12,133 bases of DNA from Prevotella sp. (GCA_021204605.1 JAJPZD010000110.1:1-12133), one strand, 5' to 3'. Shown: positions 1 through 7,807, numbered from the stretch's first letter. The notes: generated by a model not told the origin, from the sequence alone. Program-made: numbers and translations.

Positions 1-15
1 AAAGTTACTTCATTA

Positions 16-1261
16 TTAACTTCCTAAAAATACGCATTTCACCGCATGCTTACGAATTTTCAAAATAACGTTTTCGTCATCACTATTGTCGTAATCTGGC
101 ATTGGCAGGAAACGATTTTTCTGTGAAACATACATCTTATGAATACCAAACCCTTCGGTATCAATCATTTTGATAATTGCCATAGCTTGTGCCAGAAAAG
201 GATTACGGTATTGGTCAGGGATGCGTTCACCAGAAATATAGTCCTCGTAAGTTCCATCATAGAATCGACCACGATTTTTGAATTCTATTTCATTTTCACG
301 TTCTATCACAATAATTCTGGCATTTTTTGTGTAGTCTTGATGGGCAATGCAGTTGTGTAAAGCCTCAAGAATGGATTCATTGTCGTACTTCATCCCTTCA
401 CTTGGAATAAGACTGTTTTTAGGGAAAATCTTGAAAGGATAGTTCTGTATTTTACGCATTACTTCCGTTGTCGTCAATAAAAACGGTATTGAGAACACTT
501 GTCCTACATTTTTTTAGTATCCAGACGCCAGACAATTTCTCCTATATGGTTAAGGAAATGCACAGACTCAGGCTTTCCCAATAATAGGATAGCAGTCTTG
601 GTGATTTTTCCATCAATAGTCAACTTTGCCTTGTTTAAAAACACCTCATCATCCCATTTGTCGATTTCTTTATTCAATCTCGGAAAATGTTCTTTAAAAC
701 CTTTTCTGGCTATATCTATGGCCACCTTGTCTAAATCGGCAATTGAAGCATCCAGGACCAATTGCTTTGACCAATCATCATCGACAGACTGTCGGCGGAT
801 TTGGTCATATTTGTTCATAACCAATGCTGCAAGACTCTCACCACGTCTGCCGTAAAAGTGCTCCTGCCAGGCAATGGGAATGCCCCGTGGTGCAGCAGGT
901 ATTTGGAACATCAGAATACGTTTACCATCAACTATTAATTCATAAATTTCACGAAATGTATTGTTATCAGTGATATGCTGAGAAATATCCTGTTTTAATT
1001 TCTGTAAACTTTTTGTACTATTCTTATATGACGTACCTATAATTTGGTGATTCTTATCAAGAATTCCAAATATTAACCATGCAGATGCTTTCTTTCGTAA
1101 ATTGGCCTCATGCTCAATGCGGAAAAGTACTTGCCCAAATCATCGAAATCGAAATTATTTTCGGCTTTCTTAAATTCAACAACCTCGTTTTCAGGGTATT
1201 CACGAAGTTTTTCAAATATGCGGTTAATCTCAGCCCTATCTTTATTTGATTCTATATCTAT
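16..1261 (-). pseudogene. Broken AlbA_2 (Schlafen-like) / GHKL-ATPase DNA-binding protein
   Basis: The three reading-frame segments together resemble the RecG-like or 'putative DNA-binding domain' family: an N-terminal AlbA_2 domain, a middle domain and a C-terminal HATPase_c_4 domain. Segment A (1261 to about 1112) carries EVVEFKKAENNFDFDDLG and KYFSALS. Segment B (about 1139-504) carries EANLRKKASAWLIFGILD, FQIPAAPRGIPIAWQ and HFYGRRGESL. Segment C (498-16) carries EALHNCIAHQDYTKNARI, the GHKL N-box-like region, and DTEGFGIHKMY. One extra base near 1111 joins A to B as FSALS-NEANLRKK. One extra A in the A7 run at 509-515 joins B to C as DTKKNVGQVFSIPF. Segment A has no ATG, GTG or TTG before its upstream stop; the nearest ATG, at 1283, is in another frame. 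Segment C ends without the usual C-terminal winged-helix region, so the 3' end is either truncated or beyond the window. Such proteins often sit in restriction and defence loci, and the gene follows mcrC by 26 bp. The family's exact role is unclear. Sequencing error is the alternative explanation, but the intact genes around it argue for decay. Confidence 0.8.
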
Positions 1262-1287
1262 TTAACGTTTGATTTATATACATATTA

Positions 1288-2346
1288 TTATATGCCGAAG
1301 AAATCAGAGATAATGTTGTTTAGTTGAGTTTTTATTTCGGAAAAATCACAATATAAGTTTAATGTCTTAACAGCGATTTTATTACCACTCATTTTATAGA
1401 TATAATTTGGAAGATTTGTCTCATCAGTTTGAGCATAAAGTAACATTCCTGAAACTTCGTGTGGCAGGTTTTTGAGTTCTGCTTCTTTGTTTTTTACGTA
1501 AGTGAAGATTTGATATAAGTTTTGAGAATGGAGATTACCACTTTCATATTGCCCTTTTGGAATTATATGACTATAATATTTGGCATCTATAATCAGAACG
1601 GTTTCATTGAGAGAAAGCATTATGTCAGTTTGCATTATGGGTAACATAGTTCTGGTATCGTCATCCAAAGCCCAAGGTATTTGAGCATCGTGAACTTTTA
1701 ATTTTGGAAACTCTTTATTGTAATAATTGAGAAGAAATTTCTCATATAAACGGCACATCGATTGGTCGTCAATAAAATGCATTAGTTTGTGAGTGCCATC
1801 ATCTGTTGTGAGTAACATCCCCTCAATAACGAGTTGACAAATACTGATAAGCATCCGATAGGTTTGGTTGTTTCGGTGGAAACGAATACTTTTCCATGAG
1901 ATAGGAACAGGATTTATTTTGTCGATATTTGCAAAAAAAGTCATTTCTTTTTTCAAAAGCCCTTTGTTCTTACTGTTCACCTCATTACTGTGCAATAGTA
2001 AGAAAACGGTGGTTTTAATGATTTGATTGAGTAAGTTGTTCTCTGAAAGTTCATCGTATTCACAAGTAATCATTTGTCGGTGAGCAATCTTGTTTCGGAT
2101 TGTGCCAGTCATTTCAATTTTGCCACGCATGAGGGGAAGATCCTCACTACGATTGAGATACTCCCGATACAGACCTTGCTTTAATTGTTGACCTATACCT
2201 ATGCCAAGAATTGCAGCAAACAGATTATGAATGTTTTCAAATTCCTCTGTTGCGACATTCTCAAAATTAGACTGGTTCAGTGTTTGGAACGCATAAGCCA
2301 GCATATAATAGATGTTTTTTATCAGGATATGCTCGTTTTGTCTCAT
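1288..2346 (-). CDS. mcrC: McrC, nuclease subunit of McrBC type IV restriction system
   Basis: 352 aa, the expected length for McrC (PF10117). This subunit partners with McrB and cuts DNA carrying modified cytosines, using the energy of GTP-driven translocation. The N-terminal half carries NIYYMLAYAFQTL (11-23) and PLMRGKIEMTGTI (71-83), both typical of McrC. The C-terminal PD-(D/E)XK-type nuclease core is visible as LPIMQTDIML with Asp241, then VLIIDAKYY with Asp254 and Lys256, followed by NLYQIFTYV (277-285) with a conserved Gln. All catalytic positions appear intact. The ATG overlaps the mcrB stop (ATGA, 2343-2346), so the two are translationally coupled and made in one operon. No independent promoter is needed or seen. 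Confidence 0.93.
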   Translation of the reverse strand: MRQNEHILIKNIYYMLAYAFQTLNQSNFENVATEEFENIHNLFAAILGIGIGQQLKQGLYREYLNRSEDLPLMRGKIEMTGTIRNKIAHRQMITCEYDELSENNLLNQIIKTTVFLLLHSNEVNSKNKGLLKKEMTFFANIDKINPVPISWKSIRFHRNNQTYRMLISICQLVIEGMLLTTDDGTHKLMHFIDDQSMCRLYEKFLLNYYNKEFPKLKVHDAQIPWALDDDTRTMLPIMQTDIMLSLNETVLIIDAKYYSHIIPKGQYESGNLHSQNLYQIFTYVKNKEAELKNLPHEVSGMLLYAQTDETNLPNYIYKMSGNKIAVKTLNLYCDFSEIKTQLNNIISDFFGI

Positions 2347-4346
2347 TTTACAATTGCGTGTAGGGCATTACTCCAATTTTCCACTTTTCCGTTATCGTCA
2401 AACCAATATTCCTCCAACATAGGTAAAAGTTCAAATTCCACTATTTGTTGCATTCTATCTAATGTACATTCCTCCTTCTTCAAATTGCAGAAATAACTGT
2501 GGCCAATACAAAAGCCCTTGCCTAATGAATCATCTTTTTTGATGGTTTCATTGAGTTCTTTAACCTTTTCAATCAGTTGGTTGAAAATATTGTTTTCAAG
2601 GTTAATTTGATATTGTTTGAAGCCATCTGATTCAAAAGCAGGGGAAATCTCGAAGAAACTGAAACGGCGTCGGAGAGCATAATCGATCATAGCAAGACTT
2701 CTGTCAGCCGTATTCATCATGCCAATGATATAGAGATTTTCTGGTACAGTGAATTTGCTGCCGTCGTATGCCAAAGTTGTTTCAGTACCTCGGTAATCCT
2801 TTTCAATCATCATCAGCAATTCACCGAAAATCTTGCTCATGTTCCCACGATTTATTTCATCGATTATGAAGAAATAACCATTTGTAGCATCCTTTGCTGC
2901 TTTCTGGCAGAAGTTGTAGAATATACCATGTTTCAGTATAAAACTATTATCAACCGGTTTGTAGCCCATCATAAAATCCTCGTAAGAGTAATTTTGGTGG
3001 AACTGCACGAATTCAATTCTCTTTTTATCACATTCACCCATTATTGAGTAAGCAAGCCGTTTGGCAGCAAATGTTTTTCCGACACCAGGCGCACCTTGCA
3101 AAATAATGTTCTTCTTGTTTTTCAATACAGCAACTAACTTGTCATATTGCTGTGAAGACATAAAAACCTCTGAAAGGAATTTGTCTTTGTTGTATAGTTC
3201 TGTTTCTGAATATGTTTGTTCAGATTTATTGTCATTATTTTTGTATTTTAATAATTTCTCAAGGTCTATCTGTGGATTTTTTTCACAAATTAAATTTATA
3301 ATAAAATAAAACTCGTCATTTGTCAGACGTAACAAACTACCGCTGAAATAAGGATAACCTTGCATTTGGCTTAATTCAGAGCTATGAACAAACTCTGTAT
3401 AATGAATTGGAGTTTGAAGGTCTTCTATTTTCTTGAAAAAGATATTATTTTCATCTTTACCCGTTATTTGACAAAGACAAACAATCTTATTTACATTACC
3501 AGCCTCATATCCAATAAGAATATCGTCAACATTTACATTTATGAAATTATTATGATAATGTCGGTAATTGCCTTTTTCGGTGAACAATGAAAATGATTCT
3601 TCCTCGCCAATGGGGAACTTGGTTAAAAAATGGGCATCGGTATTAAACCACCAATGAGTGTATTTAGTTTTAGGAGCATTCATAGCCATATAATAGCATA
3701 AATCCATAGTAAGAGTTTTATACTTTGGATCTGGATAACAAGAGTCAGTGATTTGTTCTTTCACAAAATCGGTTAGTTCTTTATCATTGCTGATAATATT
3801 ACATATTTCATCATATAATGCGTAAAAATGTTTAAGGTTATTATCGTAATCCCTTTCAATTATCGTGAAATCATAGTTGATTACATTTTTCAATGCTTTT
3901 ACTACGGAGTGCTTGAATATGTAGTATTTATCAGGGTAATGAAGCCATAAGTATGTGGAAATTGCATTTTCACCTTGATAATGACTTTTCCCATCGTTAA
4001 TAGAAGTGTTCAACGATTTAGCCTCACTCTTAAATTCTAGAATACGTTCAATAACATTCCTGTTTTCATCAAAAAGATTTTCGAACATTTTGCGTACCTT
4101 ATCAGGATTTTTTGTGGCGAGTTCAATAAGTCTTCCTTTTGGAAATTTATAACTTGAGGCTAAAAGGTTTCCCGTTTTTGCCAAAGATCGTTTAAGCATA
4201 TCTGCGAAATCCTTTGCTTTAATATTCCAATTATCTTGGAAAGATTTAACCGCTTCCCACTTGTATTTTTCATCTTTCCACCATTTTGGCAGAAAGTTAT
4301 TTTTATACTCTATGATTTGTTCTTGTAAAAGTTTTTTGTCAAACAT
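2343..4346 (-). CDS. mcrB: McrB-like AAA+ GTPase with N-terminal EVE-like modified-base reader
   Basis: 667 aa from the ATG at 4346. This start is chosen over the ATG at 4388 because a strong AGAGGAG lies 6 nt upstream and the longer form would run into the upstream repeats. The C-terminal motor has Walker A GAPGVGKT (418-425), FVQFHQNYSYEDFMMGYKP (446-464, a McrB hallmark), Walker B FFIIDEINRG (492-501), the McrB GTP signature MNTADRS (544-550) and an arginine cluster RRRF (559-562). Residues about 229-340, from YTHWWFNTDAHF through DDILIGYEAGNVNKIVCLCQ, look like an EVE/PUA-type fold, a module that recognises modified bases such as 5mC or 5hmC. Residues 1-220 are a helical domain with PKWWKDEKYKWEAVKSFQ and YLWLHYPDKYYIFKH, seen in other EVE-McrB proteins; I cannot name its function. 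The family assembles as a GTP-driven ring that recruits McrC. Domain limits are approximate and the substrate base is unknown. Confidence 0.9.
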   Translation of the reverse strand: MFDKKLLQEQIIEYKNNFLPKWWKDEKYKWEAVKSFQDNWNIKAKDFADMLKRSLAKTGNLLASSYKFPKGRLIELATKNPDKVRKMFENLFDENRNVIERILEFKSEAKSLNTSINDGKSHYQGENAISTYLWLHYPDKYYIFKHSVVKALKNVINYDFTIIERDYDNNLKHFYALYDEICNIISNDKELTDFVKEQITDSCYPDPKYKTLTMDLCYYMAMNAPKTKYTHWWFNTDAHFLTKFPIGEEESFSLFTEKGNYRHYHNNFINVNVDDILIGYEAGNVNKIVCLCQITGKDENNIFFKKIEDLQTPIHYTEFVHSSELSQMQGYPYFSGSLLRLTNDEFYFIINLICEKNPQIDLEKLLKYKNNDNKSEQTYSETELYNKDKFLSEVFMSSQQYDKLVAVLKNKKNIILQGAPGVGKTFAAKRLAYSIMGECDKKRIEFVQFHQNYSYEDFMMGYKPVDNSFILKHGIFYNFCQKAAKDATNGYFFIIDEINRGNMSKIFGELLMMIEKDYRGTETTLAYDGSKFTVPENLYIIGMMNTADRSLAMIDYALRRRFSFFEISPAFESDGFKQYQINLENNIFNQLIEKVKELNETIKKDDSLGKGFCIGHSYFCNLKKEECTLDRMQQIVEFELLPMLEEYWFDDNGKVENWSNALHAIVK

Positions 4347-4352
4347 AATGTG

Positions 4353-4359
4353 CTCCTCT
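4353..4359 (-). promoter_or_regulatory. Strong Shine-Dalgarno of mcrB
   Basis: Read on the minus strand this is AGAGGAG, 6 nt before the ATG at 4346. It fixes the mcrB start. Such a strong site stands out here because the core genes have A-rich leaders with weak or no Shine-Dalgarno, in keeping with a gene of foreign origin. Confidence 0.7.
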
Positions 4360-4385
4360 ATTTTGTTTGATTTTAAATATGCGAA

Positions 4386-4434
4386 CAATCAACATATATG
4401 TTTTCATGCAAAACAATCAACTTATATATTTTCA
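4386..4434. repeat. Two 21-bp near-identical direct repeats upstream of mcrB
   Basis: Copies lie at 4386-4406 and 4414-4434, matching at 19 of 21 positions with consensus CAATCAACWTATATRTTTTC followed by A. Their starts are 28 bp apart. The first copy contains a perfect 12-bp palindrome, AACATATATGTT (4391-4402). They lie 40-88 bp upstream of the mcrB start, where operators would be expected. No regulator gene is adjacent. Confidence 0.75.
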
Positions 4435-4443
4435 AGTTGATTG
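4414..4443. repeat. Perfect 10-bp inverted repeat between coaBC and mcrB
   Basis: Arms CAATCAACTT (4414-4423) and AAGTTGATTG (4434-4443) are perfectly complementary around a 10-nt loop. On the minus strand, the transcript direction of both neighbouring genes, the hairpin is followed by TTTTGC, so it could be a weak terminator for coaBC. It may equally be a protein-binding site for mcrB control. An outer, less perfect pair also exists: CGAACAATCAAC at 4382-4393 against GTTGATTGCTCG at 4436-4447 (11 of 12). Confidence 0.7.
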
Positions 4444-4466
4444 CTCGAATTATTTCAGTTCTAAAG

Positions 4467-5663
4467 TTACTTTAGCAGTTCGGTGAGTTCGTCGATGATG
4501 TCGTGGGCGACGTCGCGTTTGCTCTTTTTCCTGTAAGGTTTGATGGTGTCCTTTGAGATGATGCTGACTTGGTTGTCGTCGCTCTTGAAAGTGGTGCCGG
4601 GGATGCGGGTGGAGTTCAATACGATGAAATCAAAATTTTTGCTTTCGAGTTTTTCCTTGGCGTTGTTCTCCTCGTCGTTTGTCTCGAGGGCAAAACCAAT
4701 CAGGATCTGGTCAGGACGCTTTCTGCGGCCAAGTTCTGCCGCGATGTCGTTGGTAGGGCAGAGGAGGATTTCCATCTTGTCTTCTCTGCGTTTGATTTTC
4801 TCCATTTCAAATGACTGCGGACGGAAGTCAGATACGGCGGCACAGAGGATTGCCACGTCACAATTGGGAAATTCCTGAATGGAAGCGTTGTACATCTCAA
4901 GACTGCTCTCCACGTCAATCCTGCGTATTTTGCTGGAGCAGCCAAGACTTACGGGTCCACTTATCAGGATAACCTCAGCACCACGCCTGCGACACTCCTC
5001 GGCGAGGGCAAAGCCCATTTTGCCGCTCGAATAGTTGCCGATGAACCTTACAGGGTCTATTTTCTCGTATGTAGGGCCGGCAGTAATCATAACCCTCTTG
5101 CCGGCAAGGTCAAACTTGTTGTTTTCAAAGTAATCATCCAGAATTTGGACGATGTTGTCAGGCTCCTCCATACGCCCTTTCCCTTCGAGACCGCTTGCGA
5201 GGAAGCCACTTTGCGGCTCGATGATGATGTTACCGAAAGAGCGCAGCTTATCCAAATTCTGTTGAGTTGAGGGGTGTGCATACATATCCAAGTCCATTGC
5301 CGGGGCGATGAAAACAGGCGCCTTCATGGAAAGATAAGTAGTGATAAGCATATTGTCGGCTATACCATTGGCCATTTTGCCGATTGAACTTGCCGTGCAG
5401 GGAGCGATGAGCATGGCATCGGCCCAACGGCCGATGTCCACGTGTGAGTGCCACGTGCCGTCGCGCTGGGAAAAGAACTCGCTGATTACGGGTTTGTTGG
5501 TGAGAGCCGAGAGAGTGATAGGCGTGATAAACTCCTTGCCGGCAGGCGTGATAACCACCTGCACCTGCGCACCTTGTTTTATAAGTTTACGGATGACAAA
5601 ACACGCCTTGTAAGCCGCAATACTGCCCGTTATGCCCAAAACTATTTTCTTGCCGTTCAACAT
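4467..5663 (-). CDS. coaBC: Bifunctional phosphopantothenoylcysteine decarboxylase / phosphopantothenate-cysteine ligase
   Basis: 398 aa, full length for CoaBC (Dfp). The C-terminal CoaB half joins 4'-phosphopantothenate to cysteine using CTP. The N-terminal CoaC half is an FMN flavoprotein that decarboxylates the product to 4'-phosphopantetheine, in the cytosolic CoA pathway. CoaC motifs: GITGSIAAYKA (10-20), HSHVDIGRWADAMLIAP (72-88) with active-site His74, PAMDLDMY (121-128). CoaB motifs: MITAGPTYEKIDPVRFIGNY (192-211), AAVSDFRP (275-282), KIKRREDK (289-296), NDIAAEL (305-311), GFALET (323-328). The clamp loop LASGLEGKGRM (155-165) has Ser157 where, by my reading, E. coli has its catalytic Cys158; I recall this as common in Bacteroidetes. 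It is the third gene of the dnaN run, 26 bp after the exonuclease. A small palindrome, CTAAAGT-T-ACTTTAG (4461-4475), spans its stop codon. Confidence 0.95.
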   Translation of the reverse strand: MLNGKKIVLGITGSIAAYKACFVIRKLIKQGAQVQVVITPAGKEFITPITLSALTNKPVISEFFSQRDGTWHSHVDIGRWADAMLIAPCTASSIGKMANGIADNMLITTYLSMKAPVFIAPAMDLDMYAHPSTQQNLDKLRSFGNIIIEPQSGFLASGLEGKGRMEEPDNIVQILDDYFENNKFDLAGKRVMITAGPTYEKIDPVRFIGNYSSGKMGFALAEECRRRGAEVILISGPVSLGCSSKIRRIDVESSLEMYNASIQEFPNCDVAILCAAVSDFRPQSFEMEKIKRREDKMEILLCPTNDIAAELGRRKRPDQILIGFALETNDEENNAKEKLESKNFDFIVLNSTRIPGTTFKSDDNQVSIISKDTIKPYRKKSKRDVAHDIIDELTELLK

Positions 5664-5689
5664 ACTGTGTAGTATTAACGTGTCAAACC

Positions 5690-6544
5690 TTATTTATTAT
5701 TGAACTCACGCAAGCGAATGCGTGTCAACACCTGTTTCGTGTTGTATGTGAAATCACTGTTAAGCATCCAACTGTAATAGCCGGGATCACGATGAAGGAC
5801 ATCAGCCACGCCCCAGCCCTTGTATTTGCCGAAATTGAATACCTCACGCTTGAGAGGCAAGCCGGCCTTGTCTTTAATGACCTTGCCATTCGGATCTAGA
5901 ATCTCTCTCCACACGATGCGCCCTGCAAAATCAACGTTGTCATTGATCTTAGAGAAAGCGGCAAGGTCATCCATGTTGTTTCTCAACTGGCGTTCCGGCT
6001 CCTCCTGCTTGCCAGGCGCATACATATCCAATTGGCCTTGCAGCACACGATAAGTGGCCTCTGTATCCTGGTCTGCGAGGTGTGCTTGGAAGTCATCCTC
6101 CATTTTCCTGCCACAGTAGAACTTATAGGCAGCAGCAAGGTTGCGGCGTTCCATTTTGTGGAATATGGTCTGGGCGTCAATCAACCGGCATTGTGAGAAA
6201 TTGAAGTCGATGCCGGCGCGCAGAAATTCCTCCGCAAGCAAGGGAACGTCGAAATTGTTGGAGTTGTAGCCGGCGAAATCACAGCCCTTGAATTTCTCTG
6301 CCAGCGAAGGGGCGAGAGCCTTGAAGGTCGGAGCGTCCTTGACGGCCTCGTTGGAAATCCCCGTCATGGCAACCACCTCTGCCGGGATCACCCTTTCTGG
6401 GTTCACAAACTGGTTGACACGCTCCTCAGAGCCATCGGGAGATACTTTGATATAAGAAATCTGTATAATCCTGTCCTTGACAAGATCAAGTCCTGTAGTT
6501 TCTAAGTCAAAGATGACCAAGGGCTTGGAAAGGTTCAGTCTCAT
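5690..6544 (-). CDS. DEDDh 3'-5' exonuclease (DnaQ-like) with DUF3820-like C-terminal domain
   Basis: 284 aa. Residues 8-170 form an RNase H-fold DEDDh exonuclease: ExoI VIFDLETTGLD with Asp13 and Glu15, ExoII AGYNSNNFDVPLL with Asp99, ExoIII HLADQDTEATY with His155 and Asp160. This is the proofreading-epsilon family and degrades single strands from the 3' end. Residues about 235-262 (FNFGKYKGWGVADVLHRD and YYSWML) resemble the short DUF3820 module, whose role is not known to me. The start is 8 nt after the dnaN stop, so the clamp and the exonuclease are co-transcribed. Whether it is the replicative proofreader or a separate repair nuclease cannot be told from sequence alone; the extra C-terminal module favours an accessory role. 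Confidence 0.9.
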   Translation of the reverse strand: MRLNLSKPLVIFDLETTGLDLVKDRIIQISYIKVSPDGSEERVNQFVNPERVIPAEVVAMTGISNEAVKDAPTFKALAPSLAEKFKGCDFAGYNSNNFDVPLLAEEFLRAGIDFNFSQCRLIDAQTIFHKMERRNLAAAYKFYCGRKMEDDFQAHLADQDTEATYRVLQGQLDMYAPGKQEEPERQLRNNMDDLAAFSKINDNVDFAGRIVWREILDPNGKVIKDKAGLPLKREVFNFGKYKGWGVADVLHRDPGYYSWMLNSDFTYNTKQVLTRIRLREFNNK

Positions 6545-6552
6545 TTCCGTGA

Positions 6553-7689
6553 TTAATCATTAAGTAACATTGGCATGATGAGCATTGTGATGTCCTCGTT
6601 CTCCGGTTGCTCGGCAGGGATTACAAGACATGGCCTGCTTGGGTCTGCAAGTTCAAGGATTACGATATCCCACTCAAGGTTGGTGAGGATCTCGGACATT
6701 GATGTACCCTTGAACCCGATGTCCATAGGAGTGCCGTTGTAATCGCATATTACCTCTTCTTTAGCACTTGTGTAGAAATCGATGTCGTCTGCCAAGAGAA
6801 CCAATTTACCCATTTCGATGTGCATGCGAATCTGACAACTGCTCTCGCTTGCGAATGGCAATATACGGCGGAGCGCACCGGCGAATGCCTGGCGGTCGAT
6901 AGTCAATTGGTTGGGGTTGTCCTTTGGAATTACAGAGTTGTAGTTGGGATAACGGCCCTCTATCAGGCGGCAGTGCAGCTCGCCATCGGGGTAGGTGATT
7001 ACGGCAATCTTGCCATCAAACTTGATTACCACCTCATCTTCCTCATTTTTCTGCAGGACAGCTTTCAACAGCGAAGCAGGCTTCTTAGGCAGGATGAAAG
7101 AATGCTTCTCTTCGGATTTCACCTTGAAATTCCTTGTACGTACGAGTTTGTGGCCATCGCTTGCAACAACGGCGAGATGGTCTGGCAGCATGTCGAGGTA
7201 TATACCGTTCATTACAGGACGTATTTCCTCGTTGGCGGTAGCGAAAATCGAGCGGGAGATGTCATCGCTCAATGACTTGGCATCAACGGTGAGAGTAATG
7301 GTATTCTCAGGCAACAGATCCAAGAAGTCGGGATATTCCTCCGCCCCCTGTTGTGCCGTGAATTTATATTTACCGTTTTGATAATTCACCTCGACGGTAT
7401 AAGTCTCTCTGTTGATGTCGATTGTCAGAGGTTGTTCAGGCAATTCTTTAACGGCATTTAGTATTGTCTGGCATTGAATGGCGAAAATGCCGCTTTCCGA
7501 GGCTTCATCCAAGAGTTCCACAGTAGTTATCATGCGGTTTTCCGAATCAGATGCTGTGATTGTCATTTTGTTATTATTTACCTCAAAAAGGAAACAATCC
7601 ATGATGGGCATTGAGTTTTTGCCTACGATTACCTTAGCTAATGTGGTAAGACTGTTTGCTAATGTTGTGCTTGATATTGTAAGTGTCAT
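6553..7689 (-). CDS. dnaN: DNA polymerase III beta subunit (sliding clamp)
   Basis: 378 aa, the normal clamp length, starting MTLTISSTTLANSLTTLAKV. The frame is open for 44 further codons upstream, but that stretch is hydrophobic, unlike clamps, and covers the promoter, so the ATG at 7689 is chosen. Family features: VIVGKNSMPIMDCFLFEV near the N-terminus, KLVRTRNFKVKSEEKHSFIL in the middle domain, RLIEGRYPNYNSVIPKDN, and the C-terminal LIMPMLLND, which forms part of the peptide-binding cleft. The clamp is a dimeric ring of three repeated domains per subunit that tethers polymerases and repair enzymes to DNA. It is the first gene of an operon with the exonuclease and coaBC. The upstream AAAAGGAAATT may act as a weak ribosome site. 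Confidence 0.96.
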   Translation of the reverse strand: MTLTISSTTLANSLTTLAKVIVGKNSMPIMDCFLFEVNNNKMTITASDSENRMITTVELLDEASESGIFAIQCQTILNAVKELPEQPLTIDINRETYTVEVNYQNGKYKFTAQQGAEEYPDFLDLLPENTITLTVDAKSLSDDISRSIFATANEEIRPVMNGIYLDMLPDHLAVVASDGHKLVRTRNFKVKSEEKHSFILPKKPASLLKAVLQKNEEDEVVIKFDGKIAVITYPDGELHCRLIEGRYPNYNSVIPKDNPNQLTIDRQAFAGALRRILPFASESSCQIRMHIEMGKLVLLADDIDFYTSAKEEVICDYNGTPMDIGFKGTSMSEILTNLEWDIVILELADPSRPCLVIPAEQPENEDITMLIMPMLLND

Positions 7690-7728
7690 TATATAAATGT
7701 TTTTAATTTCCTTTTGATTAATTGGAGA

Positions 7729-7736
7729 CAAAAATA
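7729..7736 (-). promoter_or_regulatory. dnaN: Candidate -7 element of dnaN promoter
   Basis: On the minus strand this reads TATTTTTG, an exact match to the Bacteroidetes -7 consensus TAnnTTTG, about 40 bp upstream of the dnaN ATG. No clear TTTG sits at the ideal 19-20 bp further upstream, only T-rich sequence, so the match is partial. Confidence 0.5.
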
Positions 7737-7775
7737 CAAAAAAAGACGTGATTAGAATAAAAAATGTGGCAAAAA

Positions 7776-7807
7776 TTTCATTAATTACGAGTATTTTACT
7801 AATTTCG
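7776..7807 (+). promoter_or_regulatory. Possible promoter of the DUF3127 gene
   Basis: TTTC (7776-7779) is followed after 20 bp by TAATTTCG (7800-7807), each one mismatch from the Bacteroidetes elements TTTG and TAnnTTTG. The leader that follows is A-rich (AAAACAAAACAAATAAAAC) with no Shine-Dalgarno, as is common in this phylum. The element lies inside the longer open frame of this gene, which supports the downstream start at 7838. Confidence 0.35.

Noticed and set aside
499..855. Plus-strand open frame of 118 residues
   Set aside because: Antisense to the AlbA/GHKL pseudogene, which has clear family similarity; no family features in this frame.
4347..4388. Upstream ATG of mcrB giving 14 extra residues
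   Set aside because: The ATG at 4346 has a strong AGAGGAG at ideal spacing; the upstream ATG has none and lies within the repeats.
6820..7275. Plus-strand open frame of 151 residues
   Set aside because: Antisense shadow of dnaN; composition follows the clamp codons.
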